A DNA stretch of 64,000 bases. It comes from Luteibacter aegosomatissinici (lineage in GTDB: Bacteria > Pseudomonadota > Gammaproteobacteria > Xanthomonadales > Rhodanobacteraceae). Below are positions 16,526 to 24,836 of this stretch, in pieces. A program made the translations under genes and the position numbers. Within the stretch, counting starts at the first letter, position 1. The number at the start of each line of letters is the position of its first letter. The notes beneath the pieces are model-generated. The model made no database searches. It was given only the letters and a program-made list of their open reading frames with translations, and was not told the origin of the DNA. The stretch covers positions 3,286,001 to 3,350,000 of the forward strand of contig NZ_CP095742.1 in NCBI RefSeq assembly GCF_023078495.1. The letters are read 5' to 3'.

Positions 16526-17254
16526 TTAATGGATCGTCGTGGTTTCCGCCTCAAGCTTCCGCCAGATGCTCTGCCCGCCTGCCGATTTATCCAATGCATC
16601 CAGGCGCTTCGCGTGCTGCGATAGCTCATCATCCGTCGCACGCAACACGACCGGCCGGCGGTTGATCACGATATCGCCGAGCACGTTGGCAGCGGAGTTA
16701 TCGGCACCGGCATCGAACACGAAATCGAGGCCGACCTGGCCGGATGTCATGGCGATATAGACATCCGCCAGCAGCTGCGCATCGAGCAGGCCGCCATGGA
16801 GATCACGATGGGTGTTATCGACACCCAGGCGCTTGCAGAGTGCATCGAGGCTGTTGCGCTGCCCCGGATACATCGTGCGCGCCATTACCAGCGTATCGAG
16901 CACCGTCGCGTAGTCGGTGACCTTGCCGTATTCCGGGCCCAGCCGCGCGAGCTCGGCATTGATGAAGCCCACGTCGAACGCCGCGTTATGGATGATGAGT
17001 TCGGCGCCCTTTATGTACGCCAGGAACTCGTCGACCTTCTCGCGAAAGAACGGCTTATCGAGCAGGAACTCGTCCTGGATACCCGTGACTTCGCGCGCGC
17101 CTTCATCGATGGCGCGCTCGGGGTTGAGGTAGGTATGGAAGTGGTTGCCACTGGGGCGGCGGCCAACCAGTTCCACCGCACCGATTTCAATCAGGCGGTG
17201 GCCCAGGTGGGCCTCAAGGCCGGTGGTTTCGGTATCGAGGACGATCTGCCTCAT
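16526..17254 (-). CDS. dnaQ: DNA polymerase III epsilon subunit
   Basis: DnaQ is the 3'-5' proofreading exonuclease of the replicative polymerase. The 242-residue protein shows ExoI DTETTG (Asp7, Glu9), ExoII with [11 protein letters not shown] and ExoIII with [14 protein letters not shown], the DEDDh arrangement. The C-terminal tail would bind the alpha subunit. The start overlaps the rnhA stop by four bases; in E. coli the two genes are adjacent but divergent, so here they form a co-directional operon instead. Confidence 0.96.
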   Translation of the reverse strand: MRQIVLDTETTGLEAHLGHRLIEIGAVELVGRRPSGNHFHTYLNPERAIDEGAREVTGIQDEFLLDKPFFREKVDEFLAYIKGAELIIHNAAFDVGFINAELARLGPEYGKVTDYATVLDTLVMARTMYPGQRNSLDALCKRLGVDNTHRDLHGGLLDAQLLADVYIAMTSGQVGLDFVFDAGADNSAANVLGDIVINRRPVVLRATDDELSQHAKRLDALDKSAGGQSIWRKLEAETTTIH

Positions 17255-17706
17255 GCCACCTTCCCCTTTTCCTTGTAGATGATGGCCTGGTCACGCGCAG
17301 CCACATCGACGCGCTCGTTTTCTTCATGGCCGGCATGCCCCTTCACCCATTCCCAGGTGACGGTATGCGGCTGGGTCGCCGCATCCAGCCGCACCCACAG
17401 GTCCTGGTTCTTCACCGGTTTCTTGTCGGCGGTCATCCAGCCGTTGCGGCGCCACTTGGGCACCCACTCCTGCAGGCCTTGCATGACGTACTTTGAATCG
17501 GTCATGAGGTGCACCTTGCACGGGCGCGTGAGCGCCTCGAGCGCGGAGATGGCACCCATAAGCTCCATGCGGTTGTTCGTCGTGTCGGGCTCGCCGCCGG
17601 AGAGCATTTTCTCAATGCCCTTGGCACGCAGCAGTGCGGCCCAGCCACCCGGGCCAGGGTTGCCCAGGCAGGCGCCGTCGGTAAAGGCTTCAACAAGATC
17701 GGTCAT
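17251..17706 (-). CDS. rnhA: Ribonuclease HI
   Basis: RNase HI cleaves the RNA strand of RNA-DNA hybrids. The 151-residue product carries the full active site at the same numbers as the E. coli enzyme: Asp10, Glu48, Asp70, His124 and Asp134, and the basic handle region [13 protein letters not shown] 17706 is used; a TTG four codons earlier is possible. It lies between the methyltransferase gene and dnaQ and overlaps dnaQ by four bases. Confidence 0.96.
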   Translation of the reverse strand: MTDLVEAFTDGACLGNPGPGGWAALLRAKGIEKMLSGGEPDTTNNRMELMGAISALEALTRPCKVHLMTDSKYVMQGLQEWVPKWRRNGWMTADKKPVKNQDLWVRLDAATQPHTVTWEWVKGHAGHEENERVDVAARDQAIIYKEKGKVA

Positions 17707-17714
17707 GGAACTCT

Positions 17715-18407
17715 TCAACTGATGTGATCACGGGCGTGGCGACGTGCGCCGGAGGCGAACGTGCCGGGCACCGGGGCGGGCACCACGGCCGCGCGGGGCC
17801 GCAAGGGTACAGCGGCGGGACGCTTTTTGCGCGCCACCAGCAGGTAGCCACCGCCGATAAGCGATTCGCCCATGGACGCACCACCAGCACGCGGCCAGGC
17901 GCTGCCCAGGCGGCGCGGCATGGAAAGCTCGAAGTCGTCGCGGACCAGACGCTGGCTCCACCACCACGGCCAGGTGAGCCGTGGCCGTACGCTACCGCTC
18001 TGCCGGGCCACCCAGGGCGACCAGAGGCCAAGCGGATGGATGCCGGTGATGGCGATCATGCCGCCCGGCTCGAGTACACGTATGGCCTCATCCAGGAGGT
18101 TGTCCTGGCGCACCGTGGTTTCGAGTGCGTGGCGGAGCAACACCACGCCGAAGGCTTCGTCGGTGAACGGCAGGGGCTCCAGGCCACTCGCTACGATATC
18201 GCCGCCCAGATGGGGCCCGCTGACCCGCACCGTGGCCCAGTGGCCCAACAGCGGGATTGCAGGTGGCTCTGCGCCGATTGCCGCGGTCAGGTGCAGCCCG
18301 TGGTCACCGGTGCAGCGATTGAGCAACGGTGCCAGCACGCGGTTCTCGTCCGCAAGCAGCTTGCGGAGATGAGGCGTCGCATAGATGTCGGAGACTGGGC
18401 CGGCCAT
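17715..18407 (-). CDS. YafS-like methyltransferase-fold protein
   Basis: This 230-residue protein occupies the place of E. coli yafS between gloB and rnhA. It keeps the methyltransferase-11 features [20 protein letters not shown] and [21 protein letters not shown], but the usual glycine-rich SAM motif I is replaced by [19 protein letters not shown] binding may therefore be altered. The C-terminal 40 residues are Pro/Arg/Ala-rich and probably disordered. It is divergent from gloB and probably leads the rnhA-dnaQ operon (9-base gap to rnhA). Confidence 0.82.
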   Translation of the reverse strand: MAGPVSDIYATPHLRKLLADENRVLAPLLNRCTGDHGLHLTAAIGAEPPAIPLLGHWATVRVSGPHLGGDIVASGLEPLPFTDEAFGVVLLRHALETTVRQDNLLDEAIRVLEPGGMIAITGIHPLGLWSPWVARQSGSVRPRLTWPWWWSQRLVRDDFELSMPRRLGSAWPRAGGASMGESLIGGGYLLVARKKRPAAVPLRPRAAVVPAPVPGTFASGARRHARDHIS

Positions 18408-18481
18408 GTGTGATCAGTGTAGTGAGGTTGAACGACCGCCGCACGAGTTAACAACCGGCTAACGAGTGGGAAATACCCGGC

Positions 18482-18490
18482 TGATATAGT
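18482..18490 (+). promoter_or_regulatory. Putative extended -10 promoter for gloB-mltD
   Basis: The sequence TGATATAGT contains an extended -10 (TG-N-TATAGT) about 85 bases before the gloB ATG. No good -35 hexamer is found at 17 bases, which is acceptable for this promoter type. Confidence 0.4.
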
Positions 18491-18575
18491 CCGGCCGCCC
18501 CCACCCGACCAGCCTGGCCGGACGGCGGCCAACCCCTGGGTGTTCGCGCCCTATCGACGTCACGGAGTCCGCCCG

Positions 18576-19343
18576 ATGCATTGGGTTCCCGTCGCGGCTT
18601 TGAGCGACAACTACATCTGGCTGGTCGCCGATGACGAGGGCAACGCTTTCGTCGTGGATCCCGGTGAAGCCGCCCCTGTCGAAGCCGCGCTGAAAGCGCG
18701 CGGCTGGGTGCTGCGTGCCATCCTGCTTACGCACCATCACAACGACCATATCGGCGGCGTGTTCGATCTTGTTCGCGATCACGACGTCGAGGTGATCGCA
18801 CCGCTCGATACGCGCATTCCCTATAAGACGCAGATCGTGGGCGAAGGCGACACCGTCGTGCTCGATTCACCCCGCGCCACGTTTCAGGTACTGGAAGTGC
18901 CGGGGCACACGACGTCGCACATCGCCTATGCAGGCGAGAGCTTCCTGTTCTGCGGCGACACCCTTTTCAGCGTCGGCTGCGGGCGCCTGTTTGAAGGCAC
19001 GCCGGAGCAGATGCTCGCATCGCTCGACAAGTTTGCCCACTTGCCGCCGGAAACCCTGGTTTTCTGCGCGCATGAGTACACCGCGTCCAATATCCGTTTC
19101 GCGCTCAGCGTGGATCCGGATAACGGACCCCTGCGCCGCCGTCGTGACGAGGTGGCGCGCCTGCGCGAGGAAGGGCACCCCAGCGTGCCCAGCCGCCTCG
19201 CTGAAGAGCTCGCCACCAACCCCTTCCTGCGCGTGGACAGCGAGGCTATTGCCCGCTGGGCCGAGGCCCATGGCAAGGAACACGCCACGCGGGCGGAACG
19301 CTTCGCCGCGCTCCGCCAGGCCAAGGACACCTTTACCGCATGA
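18576..19343 (+). CDS. gloB: Hydroxyacylglutathione hydrolase (glyoxalase II)
   Basis: GloB hydrolyses S-D-lactoylglutathione to D-lactate and glutathione, the second step of methylglyoxal detoxification. The 255-residue protein starts MHWVPVAALSDNYIWL, as is usual, and has the binuclear metal site THHHNDH (52-58), then GHTTSHIAY, FCGDTLFSVGCGRLFEG and CAHEYT. ATG 18576 has a GGAG site nearby; the longer frame is not needed. The stop overlaps the mltD start (ATGA), the same gene pair as in E. coli. Confidence 0.96.
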   Translation: MHWVPVAALSDNYIWLVADDEGNAFVVDPGEAAPVEAALKARGWVLRAILLTHHHNDHIGGVFDLVRDHDVEVIAPLDTRIPYKTQIVGEGDTVVLDSPRATFQVLEVPGHTTSHIAYAGESFLFCGDTLFSVGCGRLFEGTPEQMLASLDKFAHLPPETLVFCAHEYTASNIRFALSVDPDNGPLRRRRDEVARLREEGHPSVPSRLAEELATNPFLRVDSEAIARWAEAHGKEHATRAERFAALRQAKDTFTA

Positions 19344-20614
19344 ACGTATTGGTACGCCGGCTTCTGCCGACCCTCATTCCGCTGGCACTCACCGCCTGCG
19401 CAGGCACCACGCCACGCATGGTCGCACCGGTGACGCCACCGCCGGCGCCAACGTCCGTGGACACGGTGCAGGATGTGAACATGTCGCCGAAGCTGGTGCG
19501 CCCTGCCCCGCCAGCGGATTTCTGGGGGGAGATGCGTGACAGCTTTGCCATGCCTGGCTGCGAAGCCGATCCGCAGGTCATGGCGTGGGCGCGCACGTAT
19601 ACGAAGATGCCCAACCGGTTCGAGCAGCAGGTGAACGAAGTTCTGCCGCTTATCGTGTACGCGCACAAATCGGCCATGAAACATAGCGTGGCTGGCGAGT
19701 TCGCCCTGCTTCCATGGGTCGAGAGCCAGTACCGTCATGTACCTGGCGCAAAGAACCGCCCCGCCGGCATGTGGCAGATCATGCCGCAAACGGCGCACAC
19801 GCTCGGCCTGCGCGTCGACAAAAACTACGACGAGCGCCTGGACATCACCAAGTCCACCGAATCCGTGATGTCGATGATGCGTCGCTACTACGACGACCTG
19901 GGCGACTGGCGTCTGGTGGATGTGGCATACAACGCGGGTGAGTTCGGCCTCAAGAAAACCCTCGACAAGCATGGCGGCCCGTCCGATGACGACGGCCTGC
20001 CGGATGTGCCGATGAAGGCGAACACGAAGGAACATCTCGTGAAGCTGATGGCCATCGCATGCATCGTGCGCGACCCCGGCCGGTTCAACGTGCAGCTGCC
20101 CAGGCAGGACCGCGATGACGCGCTGCAGGTAGTAAAGGTCGATAGCCCGCAATCGCTCGCCCAGGCGGCGAAGCAGTCTGGCCTGTCGATGAATGACCTG
20201 CGTGACTTCAACCCGGCATTCCGCACGACCAAGGGCACGGTGACATCGACCCTGCTGCTACCGAAAACCGCTGCTGACCAATACAACCTTGGCCCTGTGG
20301 ATCCGGTGGCCGACGTGCCGTCAGCCAATGATGACGATGGCGATGCGACGCCAGCGAAAACGACTGGCAAGGGCGCCAAGTCATCAAGGACGGCGAAGGG
20401 CTCGAAGACGAGCAAGGCCGTGGCGAAAGCGGCACCCGCGGCTGCGAAGAAGGACGACGCCAAACTCATCGTCTACAAGGTCAACAACGGCGAATCGCTG
20501 TGGACCATCGCACGCCGCCACCAGGTGAGCGTCGAGCAACTCATGAAGTGGAATGACCTGGATACGGCGGCGGTAAAGCCCGGCCAGGTGTTGAAGCTCA
20601 CCGCTTCCCGCTAA
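19340..20614 (+). CDS. mltD: Membrane-bound lytic murein transglycosylase D
   Basis: This 424-residue lipoprotein cleaves the glycan strands of peptidoglycan. The signal peptide ends in the lipobox LTAC (Cys20). The family 1D catalytic domain (about 80-230) shows WVESQYRHVPGAKNRPAGMWQIMPQTA, split here as WVESQYRHVPGAK and AGMWQIMPQTA, with the catalytic Glu in VESQ. A divergent LysM-like segment (about 255-310) is followed by a Lys/Ala/Ser linker and a clear C-terminal LysM (VYKVNNGESLWTIARRHQVS). It is co-transcribed with gloB and ends at a REP pair. Confidence 0.93.
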   Translation: MNVLVRRLLPTLIPLALTACAGTTPRMVAPVTPPPAPTSVDTVQDVNMSPKLVRPAPPADFWGEMRDSFAMPGCEADPQVMAWARTYTKMPNRFEQQVNEVLPLIVYAHKSAMKHSVAGEFALLPWVESQYRHVPGAKNRPAGMWQIMPQTAHTLGLRVDKNYDERLDITKSTESVMSMMRRYYDDLGDWRLVDVAYNAGEFGLKKTLDKHGGPSDDDGLPDVPMKANTKEHLVKLMAIACIVRDPGRFNVQLPRQDRDDALQVVKVDSPQSLAQAAKQSGLSMNDLRDFNPAFRTTKGTVTSTLLLPKTAADQYNLGPVDPVADVPSANDDDGDATPAKTTGKGAKSSRTAKGSKTSKAVAKAAPAAAKKDDAKLIVYKVNNGESLWTIARRHQVSVEQLMKWNDLDTAAVKPGQVLKLTASR

Positions 20615-20628
20615 TCAAAGATCTTATG

Positions 20629-20692
20629 CAGGAGCGCGCTTGGCGCGATGGGTGTTTGCAATGAGCCCCATCGCGCACAAGCGCGCCCCTAC
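20629..20692. repeat. Inverted pair of REP-like repeats
   Basis: Two copies of the dispersed repeat face each other: GGAGCGCGCTTGGCGCGATG and CATCGCGCACAAGCGCGCCC, about 17 bases apart. The pair can form a large hairpin (REPIN-like) between the convergent mltD and fabV genes and may act as their transcription boundary. Confidence 0.75.
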
Positions 20693-20701
20693 GGTCAAGC
20701 G

Positions 20702-21925
20702 TTACAGCTGGACGACGTTCCACTGGACATCGGCGCTGACATCAGCGTCGTAATTCACGCCATCCACTTCAAAGCCGAACAGCTTGATGAACTCGTGCTT
20801 GTAGCCGGCGTAGTCGGTCACATCCCACAGGTTCGCCGTATCCACCTTCGGCCAGAGCGCCTTGCATTCGGCCTGTACGTCGTCGCGAAGCTCCCAATCG
20901 TCCAGGCGCACGCGGCCTTCCGGGTCGGTCTCCGCCGGTTTGCCGTCGGTGCGGTAAAGACGATCGTGGAACAGGCGGTTGATCTGCTCGATGCAACCTT
21001 CGTGAAGGCCCTTGGCCTTCATGATCTTGAAGACCATCGAGACATAGAGCGGAATCACCGGAATGGCTGAGCTCGCCTGGGTCACCACGGATTTCAGCAC
21101 GCCCACGTAGGAACGGAGGTGGCGAGCCGCATGACGCGCGCCGAGTTCGTGCGCGGTGCGCTCGAGGTGCTCCTTCGCCAGGCCCAGGGTACCGCGGCGG
21201 TACATCGGCCACGTGGTCTCCGTGCCGATATAGCTATAGGCCACGGTCGTGGCGTTATCCGCAAGCACGCCGGCTTCCGCCAGCGCATCGATCCATAGCG
21301 CCCAATCCTCGCCACCCATGACGGTAACGGTGTCTTTCTTTTCCTGCTCGGTCGCTGGCTCGACCGTGGCCTCGACGACCTCATTTTTGTTGGTATCGAC
21401 CGACGACGCCTTGAAGACCTCGCCCACCGTCTTCAGCGCCGAGCGCACGACGGTACCCGGCTCGCCCATCGCGGTGCCTTCCGGCAGCTTGCGCACCGGC
21501 GAGGCAAGCGAATAGACGACCAGGTCGACCTTGCCACCCATCTCGTTCCTGATGATCTCGATGGCTTTTGCACGCGTCTCGTTGGCGAAGGCATCGCCAT
21601 TGATGGACTTCGCGAACAGCCCCGCCTCACCGGCAAGCCTGTCGAATGCGGCGGCGTTATACCAGCCGGCGGTGCCTGTCTTGGTCTCGCTCGACGGCTT
21701 CTCGAAGAACACACCCAGGGTGGCGGCGCCCTGGCCAAAGGCCGCGGTGATCCGCGAGGCCAGGCCGTAGCCGGTGGATGAGCCGATCACCAGCACGCTC
21801 TTCGGGCCATCGGCGAACGTGCCACTGGCCCTGGTGATGGCGATCTGCTCTTCGACGTTCTTCGCACAGCCGACCGGGTGGGCGGTGGTGCAGATGAAGC
21901 CACGAACCTTGGGTTGAATAATCAC
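20702..21925 (-). CDS. fabV: Trans-2-enoyl-ACP reductase FabV
   Basis: FabV is an NADH-dependent enoyl-ACP reductase for the last step of fatty acid elongation; it is a non-FabI type that is naturally tolerant of triclosan. The 407 residues match the family size. Visible signs are the N-terminal [17 protein letters not shown], the cofactor segment [16 protein letters not shown] and the catalytic Tyr-(8 residues)-Lys in [11 protein letters not shown]. The GTG start has an AAGGGA site. The gene stands alone, bounded by the REP pair and by the ppiD terminator. Confidence 0.96.
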   Translation of the reverse strand: MIIQPKVRGFICTTAHPVGCAKNVEEQIAITRASGTFADGPKSVLVIGSSTGYGLASRITAAFGQGAATLGVFFEKPSSETKTGTAGWYNAAAFDRLAGEAGLFAKSINGDAFANETRAKAIEIIRNEMGGKVDLVVYSLASPVRKLPEGTAMGEPGTVVRSALKTVGEVFKASSVDTNKNEVVEATVEPATEQEKKDTVTVMGGEDWALWIDALAEAGVLADNATTVAYSYIGTETTWPMYRRGTLGLAKEHLERTAHELGARHAARHLRSYVGVLKSVVTQASSAIPVIPLYVSMVFKIMKAKGLHEGCIEQINRLFHDRLYRTDGKPAETDPEGRVRLDDWELRDDVQAECKALWPKVDTANLWDVTDYAGYKHEFIKLFGFEVDGVNYDADVSADVQWNVVQL

Positions 21926-22001
21926 GGGTTGTCCCTTTGACGCGATAAGACCGCCATTCTAATTCGGGATGCGGTCCATGCGCTCCCGCATGTTGCGAGG
22001 C

Positions 22002-22032
22002 AAAAAAAGACCCCGCAAGGGCGGGGTCTTTT
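22002..22032 (-). terminator. Terminator downstream of ppiD
   Basis: AAAAGACCCCGC pairs with GCGGGGTCTTTT across AAGG. The minus-strand reading ends in a run of seven T, so it terminates ppiD just before fabV. Confidence 0.88.
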
Positions 22033-22055
22033 CCAGGGCGCAGCGGCGGCTCCCG

Positions 22056-23966
22056 TTACATGCGATCGCTGGCGACCGTAATCTTGGCCCGTGCGCGCAG
22101 GGACTCGATGTACTCCATGGTAACGGCGCGTGCCATGGCATCCATCATCTGCCCGCGGAGGGCATCGCGGGTGGCCTTCTCGACCTTCGACGGGTCGCCA
22201 TCGGTGACCTTGTCCACGGTAACCACGGCGTAGCTGCCATTGTCGACGCGTACTGCCGACCAGACGGCCTTACCGTCGGCGGGACGTGCCAGCGAGAACA
22301 CCTCGCGCAAGATGCCCGGAGGAACATCCTTCACGTCGCCGAGCTTGTTGCGGGTGAGGCCCGCAGCGGACTGGACCGGCGTCTTGGCGAGCGTAGCGAC
22401 ATCCCCACCCTTGGCGACCTGCGCCACCAGTTCATCGGCCTGCTTCTTCGCCAGGGCATCGACGCGCTCGTCGAGGATCCGCTGGCGGATCACGTCCTTC
22501 ACAGTGGCGAGATCCTTGGGCGCCGCAGCGTTGTGCTTGGCGAGGTGCATGACGATGGCATCGCCCTTGCCGACCTGCACCAGCGACGAGTTGTTGCCCT
22601 GGTTGAGCACGTCATCGGCGAATGCTGCCTGGATGAACTTCGGATCCTGCGGGATACCTTCGCCACCGTTGTGGCCGAAGAGCGGGCTCGTCTTGATGTC
22701 GAGGCCCAGTTCCTTCGCTGCTGGCTCAAGCGAACCCGGGTTGCGCTCGGCAAGGTCAGCCAGCTGGCCAGCCTTTTCGTTGTACAGCCGCTCACCCTCG
22801 GCCTTCGCCCAATCGCTGGCCAGCTGGCCACGCACCTCGGCGAAGGGCTTGGCATCACCCTCACGGGCATCACGCAGCCAGATGATGTGGTAGCCCTCGT
22901 CCGGGGAAAGGACCGGCTCCTTGCTGACTTCGCCCTTTTTCATGGCGAACAGCGCGGCGTCGAACGCCGGGTTGGTCACGCCCTTTTCCAGCCAGCCGAG
23001 ATCGCCGCCACCGCGCTTGGAGCCCAGGTCATCCGAGTTCTCGGCGGCAAGCTTCGCAAAGTTCTCCGGCGTCGCTTCGGCGGCAAGCTTCTTTGCTTTC
23101 TCGAGCGCGGCCTTTTGCTGGTCAGGCGTGGCGTTCTTCGGCACGTTCACCAGGATGTGCGAGGCCATCCGCTGCTCGGGCTGCGCATAGCGCTGCTTGA
23201 ACTTGTCGTAGTACTCGTGCAGCTGCTCGTCGGTGGGCTCGCCCACTTTCAGATCGGCCTGCTTTACTTCCAGGTATTGCACCGACACCTGCTCCGGCGT
23301 CGTGAAATCAGCGGGGTGTGCCTTGTAGTAGGTCTCGATGTCGCTATCGGCCACGTTGGCATCGGCAAGCGACGGGCGAGGCAGCACAACGAAACGCAAG
23401 TCACGCTGCTGTTCGTGCAAACGGAAAAAGTTATCGACGTCGGCATCGCTCACCAGCGTCGTGGCTGAAATGGCTTCCGGCACCATCTGCGTGGCAAGAC
23501 CCGAGCGGATCTTGGCTTCGTACATGGCCGGGGTCATGCCCTGCGACGCAAGCACCGCACGGTACGCGCTGCCATCGAAGCGGCCATCGACCTGGAAGCC
23601 AGGATCGGCACCAATGGTGTCGCGCACGGCTTCGTTGGAGACGGTAAGGCCCAGGTCGGTGTTCGCCTTCTGCAGAAGGACCTGGTTGATCATGCCTTCC
23701 AGGATCTGCTGCTTGAGCTCGGGCTTCTCGAGATCGGCCACCGTGTAGGGCGCATTGGGCGTGGCTGCGATCTGCTGCCGCAGTTCCGTCAGACGGGCCT
23801 GCCAATCCTGCTGCGAAATCTCGTGGTCATCGACCTTGGCCACGAACGTATCGGTATGCGAGACGAAGTACGACTCGATGCCGAAGAAGGCGACCGCAAA
23901 AACGCAGATGCCCAGGACAATGGCAGCGGGCCAACCGTGGATCTTGTTACGCAGGGCTTGCAGCAT
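22056..23966 (-). CDS. ppiD: Periplasmic folding chaperone / PPIase PpiD
   Basis: This 636-residue protein is anchored by one N-terminal transmembrane helix (about 12-34, WPAAIVLGICVFAVAFFGIE) and faces the periplasm. A SurA_N-like chaperone region (about 35-220) surrounds a parvulin domain (about 235-350, with RMASHILVNVP, GSKRGGGDLGWLEKG and GYHIIWLRD). It helps newly secreted proteins at the Sec translocon. The start MLQALRNKIHG at 23966 is typical. Its place after hupB and lon is conserved; tRNA-Val and tRNA-Asp lie between hupB and ppiD here. Confidence 0.94.
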   Translation of the reverse strand: MLQALRNKIHGWPAAIVLGICVFAVAFFGIESYFVSHTDTFVAKVDDHEISQQDWQARLTELRQQIAATPNAPYTVADLEKPELKQQILEGMINQVLLQKANTDLGLTVSNEAVRDTIGADPGFQVDGRFDGSAYRAVLASQGMTPAMYEAKIRSGLATQMVPEAISATTLVSDADVDNFFRLHEQQRDLRFVVLPRPSLADANVADSDIETYYKAHPADFTTPEQVSVQYLEVKQADLKVGEPTDEQLHEYYDKFKQRYAQPEQRMASHILVNVPKNATPDQQKAALEKAKKLAAEATPENFAKLAAENSDDLGSKRGGGDLGWLEKGVTNPAFDAALFAMKKGEVSKEPVLSPDEGYHIIWLRDAREGDAKPFAEVRGQLASDWAKAEGERLYNEKAGQLADLAERNPGSLEPAAKELGLDIKTSPLFGHNGGEGIPQDPKFIQAAFADDVLNQGNNSSLVQVGKGDAIVMHLAKHNAAAPKDLATVKDVIRQRILDERVDALAKKQADELVAQVAKGGDVATLAKTPVQSAAGLTRNKLGDVKDVPPGILREVFSLARPADGKAVWSAVRVDNGSYAVVTVDKVTDGDPSKVEKATRDALRGQMMDAMARAVTMEYIESLRARAKITVASDRM

Positions 23967-24020
23967 GATGCAACTCGCACAGGTGGCACCGGCAAACCAT
24001 TGCCGGCGGTAGATAAAGCA

Positions 24021-24041
24021 AAGGCGCCACGCGGGCGCCTT
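24021..24041 (-). terminator. Probable terminator after tRNA-Asp
   Basis: AAGGCGCC pairs with GGCGCCTT across ACGCG; the minus-strand tail TGCTTTATC is only moderately T-rich. Confidence 0.55.
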
Positions 24042-24052
24042 CACAGGACGAA

Positions 24053-24129
24053 TGGCGGAGTGGACGGGACTCGAACCCGCGACCTCCGGCGTGACAGGCC
24101 AGCATTCTAACCGACTGAACTACCACTCC
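24053..24129 (-). tRNA. tRNA-Asp(GTC)
   Basis: Minus-strand cloverleaf with acceptor GGAGTGG/CCACTCC, anticodon loop CTGTCAC (GTC), T-arm GCGGGTTCGAGTCCCGT and encoded CCA. It lies nine bases after tRNA-Val. Confidence 0.97.
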
Positions 24130-24138
24130 ACTTCCGTT

Positions 24139-24213
24139 TGGTGGGTGCTGAGGGGATCGAACCCCCGACCAGCGCCGTGTAAAGGCGACGCTCTACCGCT
24201 GAGCTAAGCACCC
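24139..24213 (-). tRNA. tRNA-Val(TAC)
   Basis: Minus-strand cloverleaf with acceptor GGGTGCT/AGCACCC, anticodon loop TTTACAC (TAC), T-arm GGGGGTTCGATCCCCT and encoded CCA. It begins only 17 bases after the hupB stop codon. Confidence 0.97.
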
Positions 24214-24230
24214 GCTAACGGTAAGACCAA

Positions 24231-24503
24231 TTAGTTTACGTGATCCTTGAGCGCCTTGCCAGCGGTGAAGGCCGGAACCTTCGACGCCGGGATCTTGATC
24301 TCTTCGTTGGTGCGCGGATTGCGGCCGGTACGCGCAGCGCGGCTACGCAGCTTGAACGTGCCGAAGCCGACCAGGGCAACGTCTTCGCCCTTCTTCAGCG
24401 TGTCCTTCACCGCCTCGATAAGACCCTCGAGCGCCTTGCCCGCGTCAGCCTTCGACAGCTCGGCCTTCTCAGCGATGGCGGCGATGAGATCGGTTTTGTT
24501 CAT
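24231..24503 (-). CDS. hupB: DNA-binding protein HU
   Basis: The 90-residue histone-like protein bends and compacts DNA as a dimer. It begins [21 protein letters not shown] and has the HU signature [20 protein letters not shown] followed by the DNA-contacting arm [16 protein letters not shown]. An AGGGAG Shine-Dalgarno lies before the ATG. It sits downstream of lon, as in E. coli hupB, and upstream of two tRNA genes on the same strand with no terminator between. Confidence 0.97.
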   Translation of the reverse strand: MNKTDLIAAIAEKAELSKADAGKALEGLIEAVKDTLKKGEDVALVGFGTFKLRSRAARTGRNPRTNEEIKIPASKVPAFTAGKALKDHVN

Positions 24504-24645
24504 TACGTGACTCCCTAAAGGTAATTCGGAACGCCGGACGGCGATCCCGGACGAAAATACGTCAGGTCAACGGACCTGCCATAGGCATGATCGGCGACCC
24601 CGCGATGCATGGCGCCCTTGCGGCGCGGGCGATGGCGGTGTGGCC

Positions 24646-24674
24646 TTTATACCAGCGCCCTCCCCCCGCCGCAA
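24646..24674 (-). promoter_or_regulatory. Predicted sigma-70 promoter of hupB
   Basis: On the minus strand TTGCGG, a 17-base spacer and TATAAA form a near-consensus promoter about 140 bases before the hupB ATG, implying a long untranslated leader of roughly 130 bases. Confidence 0.6.
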
Positions 24675-24779
24675 CACGAGCAATACCAACGTTTTCAGCG
24701 CATATGCATCATTCGCGGAGGCTTGCGCCGGGACCAGAAAACGATTATCGCGGGCGATTAATGACAGGACAACGAAAAT

Positions 24780-24810
24780 AAAAAGGGCGCACTTACGTGC
24801 ACCCTTTTTT
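24780..24810 (-). terminator. Terminator downstream of lon
   Basis: AAAAAGGG-C-GCAC pairs with GTGC-A-CCCTTTTT around the loop TTAC. The A-run on the plus strand is a T-run for lon transcription. Confidence 0.8.
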
Positions 24811-24836
24811 CCACAACGACGGAAGGTTACGTCAAA

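Noticed and set aside
21969-23468. A 499-codon open frame on the plus strand opposite ppiD
   Set aside because: It is antisense to a clearly conserved gene; long antisense frames are expected at this GC content, and its product is Arg/Leu/His-rich with no domain.
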